Below are positions 52,047-59,638 of a DNA stretch of 64,000 nt, in pieces; position 1 is the stretch's first letter; every line of letters starts with the position of its first letter. The notes under the pieces are model-generated. The model was not told the DNA's origin. It saw nothing but the letters and a program-made list of their open reading frames with translations, and did no database searches. The position numbers and the translations under genes were made by a program. The DNA comes from Arthrobacter sp. zg-Y820 (lineage in GTDB: Bacteria > Actinomycetota > Actinomycetes > Actinomycetales > Micrococcaceae), in contig NZ_CP126247.1 of assembly GCF_030142155.1 (NCBI RefSeq), positions 3,162,001 through 3,226,000 on the forward strand. Direction: 5' to 3'.

Positions 52047-52627
52047 CCGTTCCGGCCGGCCGCAGCCCCGATTGCCGCAGCCGCGGTCCGCAGCCCCATG
52101 TCGACGGCGGCCTCCGTGTCCGTTCCGCGAAGGATCATGCCGAGCACCCCGGTGAAGATCAGGACCAGCTGCCCGGCCAGGCCGGCAGCGCGGTCGTCCC
52201 CGACCACGGGAATGGCCAGCTCGTGCAGCCGGGCGGTCAGCAGCTGCGTGTCACTGGACAGTGTCTCCCGGAGTGCACGGCCCGGATGCGCTGATTCCGC
52301 CGCGACGCCGAGGAAAGCGCACCACCGTGCGGCGCTGGCGCCTGCCCGGTAGCGTTTGATGGCCGGAAGCACCGCGACAAGTTTCCCCTCCGCCGTCGGA
52401 GCCTCGCTGATCTCCTGCTGCCATGCCTCGTCCCAGCGGGCCAGCCGGCGCTGCAGGGCCTGAACAATAAGCCCTTCCTTGTTCCCGAAATGCGAGTACA
52501 GAGTGGCCGGAGCTACGTTCGCCCGCCTGAGGATTTCATCCACCGGAGTTGCCGCCACCCCCTCGGTGAAGGCAAGATCGTCCGCCGCATCCAGAAGGCG
52601 TTCACGGGCACTCAGTTGTACATCCAT
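52043..52627 (-). CDS. TetR-family repressor
   Basis: 194-residue regulator: N-terminal helix-turn-helix (ARERLLDAADDLAFTEGVAATPVDEIL followed by ANVAPATLYSHFGNKEGLI; each given as a piece of the same 50-residue domain) and a helical ligand-binding C-terminus. Divergent from the MFS gene at 52654 by only 26 bases. The near-perfect 27-bp palindrome at 52641-52667 lies across that spacer and the MFS start codon, so the protein very probably represses the MFS gene and itself. Confidence 0.88.
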   Translation of the reverse strand: MDVQLSARERLLDAADDLAFTEGVAATPVDEILRRANVAPATLYSHFGNKEGLIVQALQRRLARWDEAWQQEISEAPTAEGKLVAVLPAIKRYRAGASAARWCAFLGVAAESAHPGRALRETLSSDTQLLTARLHELAIPVVGDDRAAGLAGQLVLIFTGVLGMILRGTDTEAAVDMGLRTAAAAIGAAAGRNG

Positions 52628-52643
52628 CCCCCAAGGCTATAAC
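52616..52643 (+). promoter_or_regulatory. Probable promoter of the YbfB-like MFS gene
   Basis: TTGTAC at 52616-52621 and TATAAC at 52638-52643 are 16 bases apart. The start point would fall about four to five bases before the ATG at 52654, making a nearly leaderless mRNA covered by the operator. Confidence 0.5.
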
Positions 52644-52667
52644 GTTCGTTTCAATGAAACGCACGTT
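52641..52667. promoter_or_regulatory. 27-bp TetR operator spanning a start codon
   Basis: aacgttcgtttca (52641-52653), central A, then tgaaacgcacgtt (52655-52667): 13-base arms with one mismatch. The centre is the A of the MFS start codon at 52654. The AACG-TTCGTTT style is common for TetR-family operators. Confidence 0.85.
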
Positions 52668-53823
52668 ACAGCCTCAGCGACGGCAAGCGGGCCCGCTGTT
52701 CGCGGTGGGCGCCGTCGCCCTCATCGCCGCAACCTATGGCCTGGCCAGGCTCGGATACGGACTCTTCCTTCCCGCCTTTTCGGCGACCTTTGCCCTGACG
52801 CCCTCCGTCGGCGGCCTGCTGGCCTCGGGAACCTCGGTGTTGTACTGCGTGTCAGCGCTCGCCGCCGCCCGGTACTCCCCCGGCCATCCGCGGCTCATGA
52901 CACTGCTGGCCGGCACGACGGCGGCCCTAGGCAGTGCGGGCATCGCCGCCGCGCATGCCACGCCCTTCTTCGTCGTCGCCGTTCTGCTTGCGGGCCTGGG
53001 AGCCGGCTTCGCCTCGCCCGCCCTCGTGGAACTGGTCCAGCGCAACATCAGGGCGGAGGACCAGAAGCGGTTCCAGTCGGTGGTGAACTCGGGAACCGGG
53101 TTCGGGGTGGTGGCGGCGGGAACGCTCGCCCTGGCTTTCGGAACCTCCTGGCGTTTGGCCTGGGGGCTGATCGCCGTGCTCACGCTGGCGGCGATGATCG
53201 CTGTGCTGCGGGCGGACACCTCCGGAGCCGACGCCGTTTCGGGCAGCTCCGACGGTGATTCCGCGCCGCAGCGTTCGAAAGGAGGATTGAGGCCGCTCCG
53301 GCGCCCAATCGCCGCCGCCTTCGCCGTGGGGGTGGGCTCCGCCGCCATTTGGGTGCATGGCCGGACACTTCTTGAACAGCAGGGCGGCTTGTCCTCAGAA
53401 ACATCGGCTATGGCGTGGATCGCCCTGGGTTTTGGCGGAGCCGCTGCAGTGCTGACGGCACCCTGGCTCGCTCGTCGCACCATTGGAACCAGCTGGCGGG
53501 TGACAGTGCTGGCCCTCGCCGCCGCCACCGGCACCTTCGCGGTGGCGCCGCAGAGTGCCCTATTCAGCTTCGGCGCATCGGCGCTTTTCGGCCTTGCCTA
53601 TACGGCGGCAACATCGGTGCTCATCATCTGGGCAACACTGGTTTCGCCCAGCGGTGCCGCCGGGACCTCGGTCCTGTTCACCAGCCTCGTCCTGGGCCAA
53701 TCAGTGGGGTCAACACTGACCGGCGAACTCATCGAAGCACTGGGCTTTGGCCCGGCATTCATTATTGCCGCGGGCGTGAGTGCGGCAGCCGCCCTCGGGT
53801 TTGCGCCCCGGATGCGGACCTAG
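52654..53823 (+). CDS. MFS transporter, YbfB/YjiJ family
   Basis: 389-residue permease of the twelve-helix YbfB/YjiJ type: YGLARLGYGLFLPAF in helix 1, YSPGHPRLMTLLAGTTAALGS, and the central cytoplasmic Ser/Asp-rich loop near residue 190. The TetR gene stands divergent and its operator covers the start codon. The gene lacks a ribosome site, in line with a nearly leaderless transcript. Substrate unknown; the TetR pairing suggests an exported inducer. Confidence 0.87.
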   Translation: MKRTLQPQRRQAGPLFAVGAVALIAATYGLARLGYGLFLPAFSATFALTPSVGGLLASGTSVLYCVSALAAARYSPGHPRLMTLLAGTTAALGSAGIAAAHATPFFVVAVLLAGLGAGFASPALVELVQRNIRAEDQKRFQSVVNSGTGFGVVAAGTLALAFGTSWRLAWGLIAVLTLAAMIAVLRADTSGADAVSGSSDGDSAPQRSKGGLRPLRRPIAAAFAVGVGSAAIWVHGRTLLEQQGGLSSETSAMAWIALGFGGAAAVLTAPWLARRTIGTSWRVTVLALAAATGTFAVAPQSALFSFGASALFGLAYTAATSVLIIWATLVSPSGAAGTSVLFTSLVLGQSVGSTLTGELIEALGFGPAFIIAAGVSAAAALGFAPRMRT

Positions 53824-53976
53824 TTACGCCTGGGACGCGAGCGGTTCCCGCGCACTGCCACCGGCATCCGCCCGCGTCACCACTGGCTCGGGCCTGTTGA
53901 TTTCGACCCACACCGCGTCGAGGGAGAGGCCGAGGACATCGGCTATCGCGGCGATGGTGGAGAATGGCCGGGATAG
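53824..53976 (-). pseudogene. Remnant of an XRE-type helix-turn-helix regulator
   Basis: On the minus strand 50 codons before a TAA read FSTIAAIADVLGLSLDAVWV then EINRPEP and a Ala/Ser-rich tail. The TIAAIADVLGLSLD stretch is the third to fifth helix of a Cro/C1-type domain. A TAA stop at 53977-53979 closes the frame on the 5' side and the first helices are missing, so this is a truncated, non-functional gene. Confidence 0.6.
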
Positions 53977-54017
53977 TTATTGGTTACTTTGTTGGTTACC
54001 CGAAAGAAAGGCGCCGC

Positions 54018-54791
54018 ATGATCGAGATCATGAGCCCCACCGAAATAGACCGGGCGAGGGTGACGGGCACCTTGGTTGCCGACATTCTGCAGACGGTGAA
54101 GAGCCGCAGCACCGTCGGTACAAACCTTCTGGACATCGATCGGTGGGTCAAGGACATGATCCTCGAGGCGGGAGCGCAGTCCTGCTACGTCGACTACGCG
54201 CCGTCCTTCGGACGCGGTCCGTTCGGCCACTACATCTGCACTGCCGTAAACGATGCCGTCCTCCACGGACTGCCGCATAATTATCCGCTGGCCGACGGCG
54301 ACCTGCTGACCCTCGACCTGGCCGTCGCCAAAGGCGGAGTTGCCGCAGATTCCGCGATCAGCTTCATCGTTGGAGACTCGAAACCTTCGAAGAGCGTCGC
54401 GATGATCAAGTCCACCGAACACGCATTGGCCGCGGGGATCGCCGCTGCCCGGCCCGGCGCCCGGATCGGCGACATCTCGGCTGCCATCGGCTCGGTCCTC
54501 ACCGAGGCGGGATATCCGGTCAACACCGAATTCGGCGGCCACGGCATCGGCTCAACGATGCATCAGGACCCGCACGTCCCCAATACCGGACGGCCCGGCC
54601 GCGGCTACAAGCTGCGCCCCGGGCTGCTGCTCGCACTGGAACCGTGGGTCATGGCGGACACCGACGAGCTCATCACCGACGCGGACGGCTGGACGCTCCG
54701 AAGCGCCACCGGCTGCCGGACCGCCCACAGCGAGCACACGATCGCCATCACCGACGACGGTGCTGAGATCCTCACCCTGCCGAGCGCCTAG
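54018..54791 (+). CDS. map: Type I methionine aminopeptidase
   Basis: 257-residue metalloprotease that removes N-terminal methionine from new proteins. The five metal ligands can be seen: D and D in LTLDLAVAKGGVAADSAISF, H in GGHGIGSTMHQDPHVPN, E in LLALEPWVM and E in SEHTIAIT; the substrate histidine lies in HGLPHN. I chose the ATG at 54018, with GAAAGG upstream, over an earlier in-frame ATG at 53964 that would run through the regulator remnant. Likely a second copy, since bacteria with several map genes often keep extra ones away from ribosomal operons; that is inference. Confidence 0.9.
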   Translation: MIEIMSPTEIDRARVTGTLVADILQTVKSRSTVGTNLLDIDRWVKDMILEAGAQSCYVDYAPSFGRGPFGHYICTAVNDAVLHGLPHNYPLADGDLLTLDLAVAKGGVAADSAISFIVGDSKPSKSVAMIKSTEHALAAGIAAARPGARIGDISAAIGSVLTEAGYPVNTEFGGHGIGSTMHQDPHVPNTGRPGRGYKLRPGLLLALEPWVMADTDELITDADGWTLRSATGCRTAHSEHTIAITDDGAEILTLPSA

Positions 54792-54841
54792 GACCGAGCA
54801 ATACCTGCCACCCTCATGAAGGATTCACCGTCGTCCGCTGC

Positions 54842-55273
54842 TTAGTACTTCTGTGAATCGTCCAAGAGGGCGGCGATGGCATCCAGCGTTTCGTTGTCCA
54901 CATCGGCCAGCGTCCGGGTGGCGAATTCCTTGACCTTCGCCCGGCGCATGGATGCCAGCAGTTCCAGCTCGTGCTGGATCCGCTCCGGCACTTCGCCGTC
55001 GGAGTTGAGCAGGTAATCCGGATTCACCTGGAAGAACTCAGCCAGGGCGATCACCACTTCCGGCGGCTGCCGGACCGTCGCGTCTCCGGTCTTCATATGA
55101 TGCCAGCGGGTGCGTGAAAGCTTTACGCCCTTTTCGGCCAGGGCCGACTGAATGTCCTGAAACTCGTAGGGCTTTCCCTCGGTCGTCACCACCACGTCCA
55201 GCAGCAGATCGATCTTGCGGGCGAGGATCTGGGATTCTTTCAGGTTGCGCTGGGCAGCGCTTTCAGCGGCCAT
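54842..55273 (-). CDS. EspR-like helix-turn-helix DNA-binding protein
   Basis: 143 residues. The N-terminal half is a Cro/C1-like domain with a long first helix (KIDLLLDVVVTTEGKPYEFQ), then DIQSALAEKGVKLSRTRWHHMKTGD, and AEFFQVNPDYLL; the C-terminal half is a helical dimerisation region (HELELLASMRRAKVKEFATRT). This two-part layout matches EspR of Mycobacterium tuberculosis and the helix-turn-helix proteins paired with ImmA/IrrE proteases. It starts three bases after the hydrolase stop as the last gene of a four-gene minus-strand operon headed by an ImmA-like protease, so it may be that protease's substrate. Confidence 0.75.
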   Translation of the reverse strand: MAAESAAQRNLKESQILARKIDLLLDVVVTTEGKPYEFQDIQSALAEKGVKLSRTRWHHMKTGDATVRQPPEVVIALAEFFQVNPDYLLNSDGEVPERIQHELELLASMRRAKVKEFATRTLADVDNETLDAIAALLDDSQKY

Positions 55274-55276
55274 GGA

Positions 55277-56485
55277 CTATTTCGCCTCCGAAATGTGATC
55301 GATAAAGTCTTCACTTGCGTTCAGGCCAAGGGGACGGCACCAGGTGCGAACAGACTGGTTCCACAACTGCGGAGCGGCATTCCACTCCAAGGTGTGATGG
55401 GCACCTTCAAACTCAACCAACTGAACAGGGCGATTCTGCCTGGACACAAATCTTCGGGAGAGCTCGACCGGCACGGAATTGTCATCAGTGCCATGAAAAA
55501 TCATAGTAGGGATATCTGGATGATTTTGCATGGATGTGCCGGGCATCTCTTTCCACCGGATCACGGGGTCGCCTTTGCGGCGGACCAGGTTGACGGTGTG
55601 CGGCAGCCATTTGGCGAGGACCTTGGGAACGCCGTTGCGGTGCAGCTGGGCGGAAAGGATCGCCGGCCAATCCAGTGCCGGCGCCACCAGGACGACTCCG
55701 GCTGTGCTGCCGTCCCGCGCGTGCGAAACGGTGCGGAGCACGATGGAGGCTCCCAATGACCACCCGACAAACAGAATCCGACGCGCGCCGCGGGCCAGTG
55801 CGTAGCGCCTCGCCGCTTCGATGTCCCTCCACTCGCTGACGCCGAGATGGCTGCGGCCCGGTTCCGGTGAGACATCCAGCGACGTTCGGTAGGACGGCAG
55901 CAGCGATGTGCAGCCCAACCCGGCGAAGGCTTCCACCCCGCGCAGGCACTGGCTCCGCGAGCTCCCCAGCCCGTGAACGTGAATGACCCACACCCCGGCG
56001 GTTCCGGCGTCTCCAGTGCCGGCGTTTCCGCTGTCCCCGGCGTCTCGCGGGCCGTCGGTCGGTTCGGGCGCGGGGATCACCCAGGCCGGCAGCTCCTGGA
56101 TGGTCACGTCCTCGTAGCGAAAACCGAAATCGGCCGGGGTCTCACCCAGATGGCCGCTGAGCTGGCCCTCTCCCTCAGCGATGACGCGGGCGGCGTCGCC
56201 CCGCTCGACGGTCCGCCGCAGCGGGTCCCCCGCAGTGGCCGGGCTCAGAACCAACAGCTCGCCTCCGGTCGCCGCGCGCATGCTCAACCGCCCCGGATGG
56301 GAGGCGAAGCCCTCAGGATCGAACTCCAGATAGTCCCGCCCCGCGGACCGTCCGTGCCCGCGAATCGGCACCAGTCTTTTACTCCGGCCGGCATCAGTTG
56401 CCTTGGCACGGAGCGCCAGACCGGCCAACGCCGGCAGGGCAGCGACGACGACGCCGACGCCGAGTGCCGGGCCGACCCTGGCCAT
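55277..56485 (-). CDS. Alpha/beta hydrolase
   Basis: 402-residue hydrolase with an N-terminal hydrophobic segment (residues about 3-22) that probably anchors it in the membrane, then a region of about 130 residues, then the fold itself: HVHGLGSSRSQCLRGVEAF, nucleophile elbow FVGWSLGASIV, FHGTDDNSVPVELS with the acid, and GAHHTLEWN with the histidine. Catalytic triad is intact. The start ATG at 56485 shares one base with the stop of the upstream membrane-protein gene. Substrate unknown; its place in the ImmA operon is conserved-looking but its job is not known. Confidence 0.78.
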   Translation of the reverse strand: MARVGPALGVGVVVAALPALAGLALRAKATDAGRSKRLVPIRGHGRSAGRDYLEFDPEGFASHPGRLSMRAATGGELLVLSPATAGDPLRRTVERGDAARVIAEGEGQLSGHLGETPADFGFRYEDVTIQELPAWVIPAPEPTDGPRDAGDSGNAGTGDAGTAGVWVIHVHGLGSSRSQCLRGVEAFAGLGCTSLLPSYRTSLDVSPEPGRSHLGVSEWRDIEAARRYALARGARRILFVGWSLGASIVLRTVSHARDGSTAGVVLVAPALDWPAILSAQLHRNGVPKVLAKWLPHTVNLVRRKGDPVIRWKEMPGTSMQNHPDIPTMIFHGTDDNSVPVELSRRFVSRQNRPVQLVEFEGAHHTLEWNAAPQLWNQSVRTWCRPLGLNASEDFIDHISEAK

Positions 56486-57486
56486 CAGAGCGCCTTTCTC
56501 TGCCGCAGGCACAGAGCTTCCGCCTGCTTCAGCGCGGCCAGCGCAGCCGGGGAAAGCCCCGCAGCGGAGTCTCCGTTGACGTTGATCCAGTCGTGGATTT
56601 CGATCACCAGACGATGAAGGCTGTCGGTGGCCTCCCGCGTGTTTTGAGGACCGGCATTGAGGGTCGGGGCGGTGGTTCCCACCAGGCTGACCGCGGGGGT
56701 TTTGGCGACCGTGGCCAGCCAGAGCGCCGTGACCTGCGGCTCCACGGCCCCGATTTGCCGCCGGATCCTGGCGTCACTCAGGATCCGTCCCAGCGGCGGA
56801 ACCGCCAGGCCGGCGGACAACAGCACGACGGTCAGCGGATACAGCACGTCATAGACGGCACCGACGCCCCGCATGATGCCTTCCTGCCCCGCCACGTGCG
56901 TCACGTCCATGACAATGACGGACAGGCAAAGAAGCAGACAGACGCCGCATCCCCAGCCAATCATTCGGAAGCCCACCCGGAAGCGCTTCCGCCGCATCTG
57001 CGGCACATTCCGAACGCAGGTAACGAGCGTTGCCGACATGACGGCGAAAATGTAGAGGTACTGGATCGCCGAGTAGAGGCCGGCGGCAGGCTGGTCCCCG
57101 TAGTCCAGCATGAACTTGGTCGAGGGCTCGGGATTGTCGATGAACGCAAAGCTCACGATCATCACGGTGATTGTGACCAGGGCGGCCCCCGAGGCCCGCA
57201 GCCCTCCCCTGTTCCAGTCGGCATCGCGGGTCCTGGCCCCGGCGATGATAGCCCGCGACAAATAGTAGACACCCACGATCAGCAGGACATTGGAAGCCAG
57301 GTCCAGGGCATTCGGCCAGGGCCACCGCTCCGCTGCCCACAGATAGACGCCGTCGATGTTGGTCGTCAACGAGGCCGCGATAACCACAGCGGCCTTGAGC
57401 ATCGTGTTGTCGGGGCGGGAACGGGCGCGCAGCGAAAGCGTCAGCACCAGCAGCCACATGAAGGCCGCGACGAGAAGGTTCATCAT
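56485..57486 (-). CDS. Multi-spanning membrane protein (MAB_1171c family)
   Basis: 333-residue protein with about seven predicted helices in the first 230 residues (for example LLVAAFMWLLVLTLSL, GALVTITVMIVSFAF-like AALVTITVMIVSFAF, GCGVCLLLCLSVIVM) followed by a soluble helical C-terminus of about 100 residues. It resembles the MAB_1171c family of putative transporters, which occurs beside ImmA/IrrE and helix-turn-helix genes in actinobacteria. It overlaps the ImmA stop by four bases and the hydrolase start by one base, so all are translationally coupled. A receptor role is as plausible as transport. Confidence 0.6.
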   Translation of the reverse strand: MMNLLVAAFMWLLVLTLSLRARSRPDNTMLKAAVVIAASLTTNIDGVYLWAAERWPWPNALDLASNVLLIVGVYYLSRAIIAGARTRDADWNRGGLRASGAALVTITVMIVSFAFIDNPEPSTKFMLDYGDQPAAGLYSAIQYLYIFAVMSATLVTCVRNVPQMRRKRFRVGFRMIGWGCGVCLLLCLSVIVMDVTHVAGQEGIMRGVGAVYDVLYPLTVVLLSAGLAVPPLGRILSDARIRRQIGAVEPQVTALWLATVAKTPAVSLVGTTAPTLNAGPQNTREATDSLHRLVIEIHDWINVNGDSAAGLSPAALAALKQAEALCLRQRKAL

Positions 57487-57953
57487 TCGAAGTACGCCTC
57501 ATACCTAAAAATCTCGGAATCGGATTCCCGGAGTGCCGCCGCCAGGAGATCGGCCAGATGTTCCGCGGCAGCCTCCAGCTCGGAGCGGAAATCACCCCGT
57601 GCCAGGGCCTTGGCCACCACCTCGCCCGACAACTCCTGAAAGACCCTGATCCCCTGCCAGGTGGCATCGGCGGATTCGTCATGGCGCAGAATCATGTGTG
57701 AAAGTTCGTGGAGGATCAGCTGCTGGCGGTGCAGAATTCCATTGGTGACGGCGTGATAAACCACGTCAACGTGTTCCCTCGGAATCCACAGGCCGCAGAT
57801 TTTCTTCCCGGTCAGCTTTTCACTCTCGATAATCACGATTCGGCGCCGGCGGATCTTCTCCACGTGCCCCACCAAAGACTCGAGAGTTATGCGCGCGGGC
57901 AATCGAAGACGCTTGAACGCCGCACTCGCTGTTTCGCGTACCTGCTCATCCAC
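57483..57953 (-). CDS. ImmA/IrrE-family metallopeptidase
   Basis: 156-residue zinc peptidase. The HExxH motif is in LILHELSHMILRH, with the usual preceding strand IPREHVDVVYHAVTN and a following helix containing the likely third-ligand glutamate (EAAAEHLADLL). ImmA cleaves a helix-turn-helix repressor of a mobile element; IrrE does so in the DNA-damage response. I chose the GTG at 57953 because GGGGA lies six bases before it and TACACT lies at a fitting -10 distance; the frame remains open to 58091 but that part is unlikely to be coding. It heads the operon ImmA, membrane protein, hydrolase, EspR-like protein. Confidence 0.8.
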   Translation of the reverse strand: MDEQVRETASAAFKRLRLPARITLESLVGHVEKIRRRRIVIIESEKLTGKKICGLWIPREHVDVVYHAVTNGILHRQQLILHELSHMILRHDESADATWQGIRVFQELSGEVVAKALARGDFRSELEAAAEHLADLLAAALRESDSEIFRYEAYFE

Positions 57954-57985
57954 GGCAATCCCCAATTTGTCCGGCTTCCCACTCC

Positions 57986-58007
57986 AGTGTAGTTTGGAAC
58001 ATGTTCC
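57986..58007 (-). promoter_or_regulatory. -10 box and 12-bp palindrome before the ImmA operon
   Basis: On the minus strand the perfect palindrome GGAACATGTTCC (57996-58007) lies in the spacer directly upstream of TACACT (57986-57991), the likely -10 box. A protein bound here would compete with RNA polymerase. The EspR-like operon product is a candidate. Confidence 0.6.
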
Positions 58008-58047
58008 GATCATGTAGCGCAGGAACGCCGGCCCGCGCTGAACATTG

Positions 58048-58067
58048 CGAAAGTTGGGGGACTTTCG
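58048..58067. promoter_or_regulatory. 20-bp inverted repeat upstream of the ImmA operon
   Basis: cgaaagt (58048-58054) and actttcg (58061-58067) around six G-rich bases; an outer gcgaaa/tttcgc pair adds partial symmetry. Either a second operator or the end hairpin of a transcript reading in from 58226. Confidence 0.5.
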
Positions 58068-58225
58068 AGTTTTCGCAGCTGTGTTCAGCACGGGCCGGAC
58101 CTATTTTCCCGGCGGGGCACCGGACGCATGGTCAGCCTTGCTGGGCCGCGATCAGGACTCCCCGCCCCGGAGACGAACACCGGCGGAGCCGTCATAAGAG
58201 GAATGCAGACGAAGCAGCGGAAGCG

Positions 58226-59626
58226 TTAGCTGGCCGCAGCGTCCTCCATTTCGGCAGCCCAGGCGGCGTAGCTGCCGTCCAGCTCGACGACGTCGTACCC
58301 GGCACGGCGCAGCGCACTGGCGGCCACAGAATTGCGGAGTCCGCTCTGGCAGTAGGTCACGATGGTTCCGGCTTCCGGCAGCTCATCCAAATGCCACATG
58401 ACCCGGCCGCCGCTGAGCTGGCGGGAGCCCGGAATGTGCCCGGCGGAGTGCTCGGTGCGGTTGCGGACATCCAGCACCAGCGCGGCATTGAACCCGGCGA
58501 GCTCGGCGGGCCGGATCAGCGGCGGGGTGAAGGCGGGCAGGCCCTCGATGCCGGTGACGTAGCCGGCCACCTTGTCGATGCCGACGCGGACCAAATGATC
58601 GGCCATCTCCTGCGCGGCGGCCCGGTCCGCGGCGAGCAGCACCAAGGGATTGGAATCCGTTTCCGGATTCACCACCCAGGCGCCGAAGCTGGCCACCGAC
58701 TTGCCGGCGGGGATGTTCAGGGCGCCGGCCACAGTGCCGTCGTGGACCTGGGCGTGGGACCGGGTGTCCACGAAGGTGAGCGTTCCGGCGGCCAGCCCGG
58801 TGACGACGTCGGCCGTCGCCAGTTCGCGCAGCGGCGCGCGGTCGCCCAGAATTGCCGGGCCCTGGCGGTTTTCGCGCTTCATCCGGCCGAAGTAGGCGTG
58901 TGCGTCGGGCTGGCCGTCGAGCAGTTCGTCAATAAAGCCCTGCTCGTCATTGGCCGCCAGATACGGACCCCACCAGGCGAAGCGGCGCTCGTACCCGACA
59001 GTGGTGGACGGGATGGCGCCGAGGGCCTTGCCGCAGGCGCTGCCGGCACCGTGCCCGGGGTGCACCTGGACGTAGTCGGGCAGGGACAGGAACTTGTCGC
59101 GCAGGCTGGCGAACAGCTGCTTCGCGCCTTCAAAGCGGGTGTCGACGCCGCCGGCTGCCTCGTCGAGCAGATCCGGGCGGCCCAGATCGCCGGAGAAGAC
59201 AAAGTCGCCGGAAAGCAGGTAGCCGGCCTCGTTGCTGAACGCCCCGTCGGTGACCAGGAAGGAGAGGTGCTCCGGGGTGTGCCCGGGAGTGTGCAGGGCT
59301 TGAACGCGAATGTTGCCCAGTGTGATGGTGTCGCCGTCGTGCAGGCGTTGGCCGTCGAAGTCGTACTGCCAGTCCGGGCCGCCCTCTCCGGAGACATAGA
59401 TGGCGGCGCCCGTGGCCGCAGCCAGTTCGCGGGTGCCGGAAAGGAAATCGGCGTGGATATGAGTCTCGGTGACGGCAGTGATTTTCATGCCGTTGGCGGC
59501 GGCCAGCGCCTGGTAGCCGGCGATGTCGCGGCGGGCGTCGACGACGATGGCCTCGCCCTTGCGCTGGCAGCCGATCAGGTAGCTGGCCTGCGCCAGATCT
59601 TCGTCATAAATGCGTTCAATAAGCAT
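58226..59626 (-). CDS. Persulfide dioxygenase with C-terminal rhodanese domains
   Basis: 466-residue fusion of a metallo-beta-lactamase-fold persulfide dioxygenase and rhodanese domains. The first 230 residues carry ETHIHADFLSGTREL (HxHxD metal site), HTPGHTPEHLSFLV, LSGDFVFSGDLGRPDL and VHPGHGAGSACGKALG. Residues about 265-350 are an inactive-looking rhodanese domain (VDTRSHAQVHDG), and about 370-460 an active one with the catalytic cysteine in VTYCQSGLRNSVAAS. It oxidises glutathione or mycothiol-type persulfide to sulfite with Fe(II) and O2. It is the third gene after rhodanese and TauE/SafE genes, all facing a CstR-like repressor. Confidence 0.92.
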   Translation of the reverse strand: MLIERIYDEDLAQASYLIGCQRKGEAIVVDARRDIAGYQALAAANGMKITAVTETHIHADFLSGTRELAAATGAAIYVSGEGGPDWQYDFDGQRLHDGDTITLGNIRVQALHTPGHTPEHLSFLVTDGAFSNEAGYLLSGDFVFSGDLGRPDLLDEAAGGVDTRFEGAKQLFASLRDKFLSLPDYVQVHPGHGAGSACGKALGAIPSTTVGYERRFAWWGPYLAANDEQGFIDELLDGQPDAHAYFGRMKRENRQGPAILGDRAPLRELATADVVTGLAAGTLTFVDTRSHAQVHDGTVAGALNIPAGKSVASFGAWVVNPETDSNPLVLLAADRAAAQEMADHLVRVGIDKVAGYVTGIEGLPAFTPPLIRPAELAGFNAALVLDVRNRTEHSAGHIPGSRQLSGGRVMWHLDELPEAGTIVTYCQSGLRNSVAASALRRAGYDVVELDGSYAAWAAEMEDAAAS

Positions 59627-59638
59627 GGGGGTCTCCCT

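Noticed and set aside
57996..58007. SOS (LexA) box
   Set aside because: The palindrome is GAAC-AT-GTTC with two central bases; the LexA boxes I know in these Gram-positives have four.
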